A stretch of DNA of 64,000 bases from Stutzerimonas stutzeri (GTDB lineage Bacteria > Pseudomonadota > Gammaproteobacteria > Pseudomonadales > Pseudomonadaceae). The notes beneath the pieces were generated by a model, which had not been told where the DNA came from, searched no databases, and saw only the letters and a list, made by a program, of their open reading frames with translations. The first letter of the stretch is position 1; each line of letters begins with the position of its first letter. This document shows positions 35,134-41,974 of the stretch, piece after piece. A program made the translations under genes and the position numbers. Location of the stretch: positions 1 through 64,000 of the forward strand of contig DGLA01000012.1 of NCBI GenBank assembly GCA_002387205.1. Direction: 5' to 3'.

Positions 35134-35465
35134 ATGCAATTGCTCGGTTTCGGCAGGCCTGCCAGCTTTGCAGCCAGCTTGGCAGGGGTGCCTTTGAATA
35201 GGCGGTTCAGATGCATGCTGTTGCCCTTTTCCGGGCCAAGTTTCAATGCGCTGTACTTGATCAGCGGACGCGTTGCGGGCGACAGCTGAAACTCCCGATA
35301 AAACTCTCGCAGCACCCGGAGAATTTCCCAGTGTTCGGCCTGCAGGGTGATCCCTTCAGCGTCTGCCAGTGCTTCTGCGACCGGCTCGCTCCAATCGTTG
35401 AGATCAACCAGGAAGCCTTCCTGATCCACAGCAACGCTTGTGCCATTGATGATCAGCCCGTTCAT
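35130..35465 (-). CDS. tusE: Sulfurtransferase TusE (DsrC family)
   Basis: It passes sulfur from TusD to MnmA-tRNA. This 111-residue DsrC-family protein ends PSNCI with the essential penultimate Cys. It lacks the second Cys ten residues earlier that dissimilatory DsrC has, fitting TusE. It overlaps tusB by 4 bases. Confidence 0.95.
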   Translation of the reverse strand: MNGLIINGTSVAVDQEGFLVDLNDWSEPVAEALADAEGITLQAEHWEILRVLREFYREFQLSPATRPLIKYSALKLGPEKGNSMHLNRLFKGTPAKLAAKLAGLPKPSNCI

Positions 35466-35764
35466 AGCCAGGAATTGGTCCGGTCATACAGACAGCAAAG
35501 TTTGACGAAGCCGTCGTAGTCGATCTGCTGCAGGCGCGACGGCAGGGAGCTGATGCCACGGGCGGCCAGGTCTTCATCCAGCGCAAACAATGCGATGCTC
35601 TCGGGCATCAGGTCCAATGCGTGTCGCTGGGCGGTGCCGCTCTGCAGCGCATATACCCCATCACCACAGAGCAGCAATGCATCGCCCGCACCGGCGAGAT
35701 GCAGACAACTGGCCAGACGACCGTCTGAAAAAGGGGAGTGGGAAAGCAGGTGCAGAGTTGCCAT
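35462..35764 (-). CDS. tusB: Sulfur relay protein TusB
   Basis: This 100-residue DsrH-fold subunit of the TusBCD hexamer reads LHLLSHSPFSDGRLASCL at the start and ends CLYDRTNSWL, as TusB. It is structural rather than catalytic. It abuts tusC by one base. Confidence 0.93.
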   Translation of the reverse strand: MATLHLLSHSPFSDGRLASCLHLAGAGDALLLCGDGVYALQSGTAQRHALDLMPESIALFALDEDLAARGISSLPSRLQQIDYDGFVKLCCLYDRTNSWL

Positions 35765-36123
35765 CAGAGCGTGATCACATGGTCGTAGCGGTTGATAAGG
35801 GCGTGCAGGCCGGCATCGTCCAGCACTTCTACTGGCAGGGACAATGCGGCTTCCTCCAGCCCGCGCTCGCTGAGGCTGCGTTTGGCCGCGTACAGCGCGT
35901 CGATGCCAAACATGGGTAGCGCCTGCAGGTTGGCAGTCAGGTCCTTTTGCTGCAGCTGAGCGGCCTGCTGAGCGGGAGCCAGTTGAAACACTCCGTCATC
36001 AAGAAACAACAGTCCGAGCGGCAATTCGAACGCGCCGCCAGCCAGGACGATATCCAGGGCTTCGCGTGCGCTGGGGCCGGACCAGGGCGATTGCCGCGAG
36101 ATTATGAGCATCGAGCGAGCCAT
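35764..36123 (-). CDS. tusC: Sulfur relay protein TusC
   Basis: This 119-residue DsrF/TusC subunit starts MARSMLIISRQSPWSGPSAREALDIVLAGGAF and has the GLLFLDDGVFQL strand. It lies between tusD and tusB and overlaps each by one base. Confidence 0.93.
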   Translation of the reverse strand: MARSMLIISRQSPWSGPSAREALDIVLAGGAFELPLGLLFLDDGVFQLAPAQQAAQLQQKDLTANLQALPMFGIDALYAAKRSLSERGLEEAALSLPVEVLDDAGLHALINRYDHVITL

Positions 36124-36515
36124 CAGTTACCTCCAAAGCAGACCAGGCGGTCGGCCTGCTGGCTGGCTTCGTGCAACTGCCCCAGACCGGACAGTTCCCA
36201 ACCCGTTGCAAGGTTCGCTGCAGGGCGCTGGTGGCGTTTGGCTTCCTGTTCATCCAGTACGCCACGGCGCAGACCCGCGGCGATGCAGACCACACCATCG
36301 AGCCCGTGGCGCCTGACGAGCTGACGCCATTGCTCTGCGATGTCCAGTTCGTCCTGCGCGGTCACGGTGTTTGCCGAGGCGCTATGCACACCGTCCTGAT
36401 AGAGAAACAGCCGGACAACCTCGTGCCCGCCCGCCAGCACCGCTTCGGTGAAGCGCAAGGCGCGGCGTGAGGCGGGGGAGTGGGCGGGGGAAAACAGGGC
36501 AATTGCGAATTTCAT
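36123..36515 (-). CDS. tusD: Sulfurtransferase TusD (DsrE family)
   Basis: It is the catalytic subunit of TusBCD, receiving sulfur from TusA. The 130-residue protein has the active Cys in GVVCIAAGLRRGVLD near residue 80 and the LFLYQDGVHSA strand. ATG 36515 (MKFAIALFSPAH) is chosen; the longer frame to 36617 would run through the yccA terminator. Confidence 0.95.
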   Translation of the reverse strand: MKFAIALFSPAHSPASRRALRFTEAVLAGGHEVVRLFLYQDGVHSASANTVTAQDELDIAEQWRQLVRRHGLDGVVCIAAGLRRGVLDEQEAKRHQRPAANLATGWELSGLGQLHEASQQADRLVCFGGN

Positions 36516-36564
36516 GGGCCACCGTTGCATGACTGCCTGACATGATACGCCAGCTTTAGAAACG

Positions 36565-36586
36565 AAAAAGCCCGCCGAAGCGGGCT
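36565..36586 (-). terminator. Intrinsic terminator of the Bax-inhibitor-like gene
   Basis: On the minus strand AGCCCGC-TTCG-GCGGGCT is followed by TTTTCG; it separates this gene from the tus operon. Confidence 0.88.
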
Positions 36587-36603
36587 GATTCGATGGGGAC
36601 TGA

Positions 36604-37272
36604 TCAGTCGTCGCCACCCATGATTCCCATCAGCTGCAGCAGGCTGATGAACAGGTTGTACAGCGAAACGTACAGGCCGATGGTGGCCATGATGTAGTTA
36701 CGCTCACCGCCATGGATGATCGCACTGGTCTGATAGAGGATGCACACCGAAGAGAACAGCACGAAGCCCGCGCTGATCGCCAGCTGCAGGCCACTGATCT
36801 CGAAGAAGAACCCAGCGACCATCGCGCCCAGCAGGACAAAGAAACCGGCGGTGATGAAACCGCTGAGAAAGCTCATGTCCTTACGGGTGATCAGCACGAA
36901 AGCCGACAAGCCAAAGAACACCAGAGCCGTCATCGACAGCGCCGAGGCAATCAGTTCACCACCGTTTGCAGTGCCCAGGTACATGTTGAGGATCGGCCCC
37001 AGCGTGTAACCCATGAAACCGGTCAAGGCGAAAGTCGAAAGCAGACCCCACGCGGAATTGCGCAGCTTGACGGTCAGGAAGAACAGGCCATAGAAGCCGA
37101 TCAGCACCACGAAGATGTTCGGGTAGGCGGCGTTGGCCTGCATCGCCATGTAGGCGACCAGGGCGCTGAAGCCCAGGGTGATGGCCAGAAGGCCGTAGGT
37201 ATTGCGCAGGACGCGGCTGACTTCCTTCTGTTCAACCTGCGTATGCGTAGGTGCGTACTGTTGCTTGAGCAT
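36604..37272 (-). CDS. yccA: Bax inhibitor-1/YccA family membrane protein
   Basis: This 222-residue, seven-segment inner-membrane protein matches YccA, which in E. coli binds and restrains FtsH. Seen: LRNTYGLLAITLGFSALVAY, the GFMGYTLGPILNMYL segment typical of the family, and C-terminal SLYNLFISLLQLMGIMGGDD. Start ATG 37272 has AGGAGT upstream. Confidence 0.92.
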   Translation of the reverse strand: MLKQQYAPTHTQVEQKEVSRVLRNTYGLLAITLGFSALVAYMAMQANAAYPNIFVVLIGFYGLFFLTVKLRNSAWGLLSTFALTGFMGYTLGPILNMYLGTANGGELIASALSMTALVFFGLSAFVLITRKDMSFLSGFITAGFFVLLGAMVAGFFFEISGLQLAISAGFVLFSSVCILYQTSAIIHGGERNYIMATIGLYVSLYNLFISLLQLMGIMGGDD

Positions 37273-37356
37273 GGCGACACTCCTGTAGATGTATTCAGCC
37301 AGAGGTGAATTGCCCCGGATCATAGCAGAGCTTTTGTTTCGTCCTCACAACAGAGT

Positions 37357-37384
37357 TTGACAGTGTGTTTCGTTCGGGTACTAT
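37357..37384 (+). promoter_or_regulatory. Promoter of tRNA-Ser
   Basis: TTGACA and TACTAT are 16 bases apart, followed by a GC-rich discriminator (GCGCCCGC) as expected for stringently controlled stable RNA. Confidence 0.7.
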
Positions 37385-37400
37385 TGCGCCCGCTCTCTGC

Positions 37401-37490
37401 GGAGGAGTGGCAGAGCGGTTGAATGCAACGGTCTTGAAAACCGTCGAAGGGGAAACTCTTCCGTGAGTTCGAATCTCACCTCCTCCGCCA
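37401..37490 (+). tRNA. tRNA-Ser (UGA anticodon)
   Basis: The 90-base sequence folds as a class II tRNA. Acceptor arms GGAGGAG/CTCCTCC pair, the anticodon loop is CTTGAAA (anticodon UGA), there is a long variable arm, the T arm contains GTTCGAATC, and CCA is encoded. Confidence 0.97.
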
Positions 37491-37501
37491 TATCAAGGAA
37501 A

Positions 37502-37535
37502 AGGCCCCGAATCTCGGGGCCTTTTTCGTTTTTGG
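37502..37535 (+). terminator. Intrinsic terminator of tRNA-Ser
   Basis: AGGCCCCGA-ATC-TCGGGGCCT is followed by TTTTCGTTTTT, 11 bases after the tRNA. Confidence 0.92.
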
Positions 37536-37808
37536 GGCAGGAAAGTGCGAATTCGATCGTCCCACGTTGGTTCCCAGCAGAGGGAGTACGGTACGACGAA
37601 CCCCAGGTAAAAGGCCGCGATTCCGCCTGATGCCGACAAGCTGGCGATTGTGGCAGGGTTGGTTGGGTACGGAGCGGCAGGCCAATGAATGCGGAGCTTT
37701 CGGCTGCAGTACAACGAACTGCACCGGCAAATGAATAGCCAGCTGTGTGTAGTCTCTCCGGTGCCGGCTAACTAGGATGATCCATCCACTACCGTCTGGG
37801 CGCGTCTT

Positions 37809-38714
37809 ATGCCTTTGCCTCGCTTCCCGCTGCTGCTCGTGGGTGCATTTCTAGCCTTGTACCTGATCTGGGGCTCGACCTATTTCGTGATCCGTATCGG
37901 CGTTCAGTCCTGGCCGCCGATGTTGTTGGCCGGGCTGCGTTTCGTCATTGCTGGCAGTTTGATGTTCGCCTGGTTGCGCTGGCGTGGTGCCCCGATGCCC
38001 ACCGCCCGGGAATGGCGGTCCTGCGCGATTGTCGGTTTCCTTCTGCTCAGCTGCGGTAATGGTGGCGTAACCATTGCCGAACATCTTGGCGTGGCGTCTG
38101 CAGTTGCGGCATTGGCGATCGCGACGGTGCCCTTGTTCGCGCTGCTGTTCGGCTTGATCTGGGGACAGCGGACCACGGGACTGGAGTGGGGCGGGATCCT
38201 GCTGGGGCTGATCGGCATCGGCTTGCTCAACCTTGGCCACAACCTCCAGGCCAGCCCGCTAGGCGCGGTGATCGTGCTCCTCGCGGCGGCGAGTTGGGCG
38301 TTTGGTTCGATGTGGAGCCGTCACCTCAGCCTGCCCAGTGGTGCGATGGCGAGCGCCGCGCAGATGCTCGTCGGTGGGGCTGTGCTCTTGTCTGGCAGCC
38401 TGCTCGGTGGCGAACGTCTGCAGCAGATGCCGGACGTAGCCGGCTGGCTTGCGTTGCTCTACCTGATATTTCTCGGCTCCATCGTGGCGTTCAGCGCCTA
38501 CCTTTACCTGCTCAAGCACGTGCGCCCGGCAGCGGCCACCAGCTATGCCTACGTCAATCCGGTGGTGGCGGTGCTGCTGGGCATCACCTTTGCTGGCGAG
38601 CATATCGGCGCGGAGGAATGGCTGGCGATGATGGTGATCCTCAGCGCCGTGGTATTGATCGGCCTGCCACAATGGCGCCGACCGAAAACCGTTGCCGCGG
38701 CGAAACCGGTTTAA
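37809..38714 (+). CDS. yedA: EamA-family drug/metabolite exporter (YedA-like)
   Basis: This 301-residue DMT-superfamily protein has ten membrane segments in two EamA repeats (LYLIWGSTYFVIRIG near residue 15; SYAYVNPVVAVLLG near residue 244). It resembles YedA; the substrate is unknown. It appears monocistronic. Confidence 0.85.
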   Translation: MPLPRFPLLLVGAFLALYLIWGSTYFVIRIGVQSWPPMLLAGLRFVIAGSLMFAWLRWRGAPMPTAREWRSCAIVGFLLLSCGNGGVTIAEHLGVASAVAALAIATVPLFALLFGLIWGQRTTGLEWGGILLGLIGIGLLNLGHNLQASPLGAVIVLLAAASWAFGSMWSRHLSLPSGAMASAAQMLVGGAVLLSGSLLGGERLQQMPDVAGWLALLYLIFLGSIVAFSAYLYLLKHVRPAAATSYAYVNPVVAVLLGITFAGEHIGAEEWLAMMVILSAVVLIGLPQWRRPKTVAAAKPV

Positions 38715-38859
38715 ACCGGAGGGCAAGGAGTGATTCGGGTTGTATGATGACTGCCCTCATGGATGATCAAACCGTTCGCCTCGAGGTCTGAGCTTCGAGC
38801 GCGTCGCGCAATGAACAAGGCGCATCCATCCATCGTTTCCCTCATTCACAGGCGACCCG

Positions 38860-40047
38860 ATGCCCGCTACGAAAACACCGACGTCCAACGACACCTTTTT
38901 CATCCTGTCGCTGGTGGTATTCAACTTCATCTCGTTCATATCCATCGGCATCCCGCTGGCTTCGTTGCCGGGTTACATCCATGAAAACCTGGGATTCAGC
39001 ACCACCATTGCGGGTGTGGTGATCGGTGCGCAATATCTCACCACCTTACTGTGTCGTCCCCTTGCCGGGCGGCTGGCAGACGAGCGGGGCGCCAAGAAGA
39101 CTGTATTGATCGGCATGGCCTCAGGCCTGCTGAGCGGTTTATTGCTCCTTGCCTCTGCGTTGCTTGAGTCCTGGCCAATGGCAAGCATCAGCGTAATGCT
39201 CGGGAGTCGGTTGATCCTGGGCTTTGCGCAAAGTTTGATCGGCATCTCCGCGATCACCTGGGGTATCAGCCGCTTGGGCGCTGAAAGCACGGCGCGCATG
39301 ATTTCCTGGAACGGTGTGGCGGCCTATGGCGGAGTCGGCATCGGTGCACCGCTAGGGGTTTTTCTGGCCCAATCGCTGGGGCTCTGGAGCCTGGGCGTGG
39401 TGACGATGCTGTTGGCCACAACGGGCCTGGCACTGGCTTGGCGACGCGGTGATGCGCCGCTGAACCCAGGTAAGCGTTTGCCGTTCGGCAAGGTGCTGTG
39501 GAAGGTCGCGCCGCCCGGCATCAGTCTGGCGCTGGCCACCATCGGCTACGGCACGCTTACGGCCTTCATCGCACTGTATTACAGCGCCCGAGGTTGGGAT
39601 GGCGCAGCCTGGTGCCTAACCGCATTTGCGTTTGCCTTTATCGGGACGCGTTTGTTGTTCCCCAATCTGATCAACCGCGTCGGCGGCTATTCCGTGGCGA
39701 TGGTGTGCCTGGCGGTGGAAATCCTGGGGCTGCTGATGCTCTGGCTGGCCGAGGCGCCAGGCGTTGCCCTGGCAGGTTCGGCGTTGACTGGCTGCGGGCT
39801 GTCGTTGCTTTATCCAGCCTTGGGAGTTGGCGTGGTATCCCGTGTCGGTGTGGCCAATCGCAGTTCGGGCCTCAGCGTGTTCGCCATGTTTTTCGACCTG
39901 TCGCTGGGCCTGTCCGGGGCAATCATGGGAGCGCTGGCCACATACATCGGCATGCAGAGCATCTTCCTTGGTGCGGCCTTCATGGCTCTGGCTGGCCTGT
40001 CGATCGTCTGGCTACTGCTGCGACGCGAGCGCACGGCCGAAAGCTGA
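38860..40047 (+). CDS. Major facilitator superfamily transporter (YfcJ/YhhS-like)
   Basis: This 395-residue protein has twelve predicted membrane segments. The MFS motif RPLAGRLADERGAKK follows segment 2 near residue 65. It resembles the arabinose-exporter-like UPF0226 group (YhhS/YfcJ). The substrate is unknown. Confidence 0.85.
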   Translation: MPATKTPTSNDTFFILSLVVFNFISFISIGIPLASLPGYIHENLGFSTTIAGVVIGAQYLTTLLCRPLAGRLADERGAKKTVLIGMASGLLSGLLLLASALLESWPMASISVMLGSRLILGFAQSLIGISAITWGISRLGAESTARMISWNGVAAYGGVGIGAPLGVFLAQSLGLWSLGVVTMLLATTGLALAWRRGDAPLNPGKRLPFGKVLWKVAPPGISLALATIGYGTLTAFIALYYSARGWDGAAWCLTAFAFAFIGTRLLFPNLINRVGGYSVAMVCLAVEILGLLMLWLAEAPGVALAGSALTGCGLSLLYPALGVGVVSRVGVANRSSGLSVFAMFFDLSLGLSGAIMGALATYIGMQSIFLGAAFMALAGLSIVWLLLRRERTAES

Positions 40048-40080
40048 AGGGTGACCGATGCAGGGCACCGCTGTGTTGGC

Positions 40081-40251
40081 TCAGTGTGCGGTCCTGCACA
40101 TGCCAAGATCCAGCGATGCGCGCTTGACGAGAGCCGCCGCGCTGGGGCGGTAGTCGCGCCTGCTGCGATTGAGCTGCTTCCAGAATTCCAGCGGCTGCTT
40201 GGCGCTGATGTCGGACTGCCTGACCAGGTTTTCGAGGGTTTTGCTGCTCAT
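40081..40251 (-). CDS. Small hypothetical protein (56 residues)
   Basis: The open frame extends upstream, but ATG 40251 has a good GGAGG 4-5 bases before it. The product starts MSSKTLENLVRQSDI and is basic and helical (FWKQLNRSRRDYRPSAAALVKRASLDLG), without membrane segments. I do not recognise the family. It is convergent with the MFS gene. Confidence 0.45.
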   Translation of the reverse strand: MSSKTLENLVRQSDISAKQPLEFWKQLNRSRRDYRPSAAALVKRASLDLGMCRTAH

Positions 40252-40677
40252 GCGGCCTCCAATGTCTCGGTCGAGTGGCTGTGAAAAGTCGCTTCCCTGC
40301 GCCAGCCGTCGCGGCTTTCCATGGCTAAGAGAATGCCGAGATGCAGTTACAGCTTGTTGACAGATGCGCCGGGTTTCCCAGAGGCGACGAACGGCCCACT
40401 CACTACGCCGAGCGATCCGAATAGTTAATCTCAGCGGTAGGCGATACTGTGTTTGTTGCCCTACGCAGTAGCCGTTTCGTTGCCATCGAATTGCAATTAT
40501 CGATATCTCACTTCCCGCCGGTAATAGCACTTTGTATCAGATCGTCAGAAAAAACCGTTCATCGACCCGAAATGAATTTAATAGAACTAATGAAGTGCAA
40601 CTGCCCTCGGACATAGTGAGGCGGCTGCATGGCAGTCGCTACTTTTCCAAGTACCATCAAGTAAGTGGAGATATCTC
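40252..40677. other. Gap upstream of the KGG-repeat gene
   Basis: No gene is supported in these 426 bases. GC is visibly lower in the right half. A CGATACT sequence at 40442-40448 resembles an RpoS-type -10, but it is over 200 bases from the start, so the call is weak. A GGAG ribosome-binding site precedes ATG 40678. Confidence 0.4.
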
Positions 40678-40989
40678 ATGTCGAATGATAAGAACGGTAA
40701 TCCGGGTAACTTTGCAAACGACCGCGAGAAAGCCTCCGAGGCAGGACAAAAGGGCGGGCACAACAGCGGCGGCAATTTTGCCAATGATCCGCAGCGCGCC
40801 TCCGAAGCGGGCCACAAGGGTGGCCAGAACAGCGGCGGCAACTTCGCCAACGATCCGGAACGCGCTTCCGAAGCGGGCCAGAAAGGCGGTCAGAATAGCG
40901 GTGGCAACTTTGCCAATGACCGTGAAAAGGCTTCCGAGGCAGGCAAGAAAGGCGGCCAGAACAGCCACGGCGGTGGTCGTAACTCCTAA
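40678..40989 (+). CDS. KGG-repeat stress protein (YciG/GsiB-like)
   Basis: This 103-residue, very hydrophilic protein is built from four 22-residue units (residues 10-31, 32-53, 54-75, 76-97), each reading GNFANDxxxASEAGxKGGxNS. The KGG motif is shared with B. subtilis GsiB and E. coli YciG, proteins induced by general stress. It has no signal peptide and almost no hydrophobic residues except the Phe of each unit, so it is probably disordered and hydration-related. It has its own terminator. Confidence 0.9.
   Translation: MSNDKNGNPGNFANDREKASEAGQKGGHNSGGNFANDPQRASEAGHKGGQNSGGNFANDPERASEAGQKGGQNSGGNFANDREKASEAGKKGGQNSHGGGRNS
40705..40968 (+). repeat. Four 66-bp tandem repeats in the KGG gene
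   Basis: The units are codon-aligned and highly similar at the DNA level, with most differences at third positions, at the PQ/PE/RE site and at the residue before KGG. Copy number could change by recombination. Confidence 0.85.
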
Positions 40990-41023
40990 GGCGTAGTGTA
41001 TTAACAAGCGCCAGCGGTTACAG

Positions 41024-41055
41024 GCGGGACCTACGAAAGTAGGTCCCGCTTTTTT
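41024..41055 (+). terminator. Intrinsic terminator of the KGG-repeat gene
   Basis: GCGGGACCTAC-GAAA-GTAGGTCCCGC, an 11-bp stem with a GAAA tetraloop, followed by TTTTTT. Confidence 0.95.
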
Positions 41056-41169
41056 ATGTCTGAAAAGTTGCTTTGTCTGGCGAGTGAATAGTGCAATCCA
41101 TAAGTTTCTGTCGGCCATCTGCTTGGGGTCGCTTGATTCCGTTCAGGGTTCATTACGCCTGCGCCGTTT

Positions 41170-41183
41170 CGCATATATATGCG
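41170..41183. promoter_or_regulatory. Palindrome upstream of actA
   Basis: CGCATATATATGCG is a perfect 14-bp palindrome 131 bases before the first gene of the respiratory operon. It may be an operator; no regulator is assigned. Confidence 0.3.
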
Positions 41184-41314
41184 GTGCTCCACCAATAACC
41201 ATTCACGACTCTTTCTGCGATTAGCCCGGCTTGGCATGAGAGTTTCGAACCTTCGCTGAACTCATCGGACCGGGCGGGGCCGAAACAGACAGATACAAAC
41301 GACCCTGGAAGGAC

Positions 41315-41971
41315 ATGGCCCAGATTTTTCCCCGTTCGGCTGACATGTGGCTGCGTCTGGCCTTGCTCATCCTGTTTGGTGGAGTGGTGTGGCTGTTCGT
41401 TGCGCTCGTGATTCTGGATCGTTCGGATTACAACACCGGAAAAGGATGGGTGGTCCGCCAACCGGTTCCGTTCAGCCATGAGCACCATGCCGGAGCCTTG
41501 AAAATCGATTGCCGGTACTGCCATGACAGCGTTGAAGTCAGCGCAGTGGCAGGTCTGCCCCCCACAGACACATGCATGACCTGCCACTCGCAGTTGTGGA
41601 CAGGCGCCGAGATGCTTGCCCCGGTCCGCCAGAGTCTGGTCGACCATAAGCCCTTGCGTTGGAACCGGGTAGCCGAGGTGCCCGACTACGTCTATTTCCA
41701 GCACAACGTTCACGTCAATGCGGGCGTGGGCTGCGAGACCTGTCATGGCCAGGTCGACACCATGCCACTGATGTATCGCGCGGAGACCTTCACCATGAGC
41801 TGGTGCCTGGACTGTCACCAGGACCCGGCACCACGCCTGCGACCGCGCGATGCGGTCACCGAAATGGGCTGGACTACCGAGCATGATCGCCGCGCGGTGG
41901 GAGAGAAATTGATCCGGGAGCATCACATCGAGACTGACAACCTGACCCACTGTTACATCTGCCACAGGTAG
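41315..41971 (+). CDS. actA: Alternative complex III subunit ActA, pentaheme cytochrome c
   Basis: This 218-residue protein has one N-terminal membrane anchor (about 11-35) and five CxxCH heme sites: CRYCH, CMTCH, CETCH, CLDCH and the C-terminal CYICH. This count and the SHEHHAG motif are diagnostic of ActA. It should pass electrons from the ActB/ActC core to the cytochrome domains, facing the periplasm. The Shine-Dalgarno GGAAGG is unusually close to the ATG. It heads a twelve-gene block. Confidence 0.93.
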   Translation: MAQIFPRSADMWLRLALLILFGGVVWLFVALVILDRSDYNTGKGWVVRQPVPFSHEHHAGALKIDCRYCHDSVEVSAVAGLPPTDTCMTCHSQLWTGAEMLAPVRQSLVDHKPLRWNRVAEVPDYVYFQHNVHVNAGVGCETCHGQVDTMPLMYRAETFTMSWCLDCHQDPAPRLRPRDAVTEMGWTTEHDRRAVGEKLIREHHIETDNLTHCYICHR

Positions 41972-41974
41972 CCC

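Noticed and set aside
37476..37730. 84-codon minus-strand ORF downstream of tRNA-Ser, possible integrase remnant
   Set aside because: It overlaps the tRNA 3' end and terminator and shows no integrase motif; no repeated tRNA end (att) was seen.
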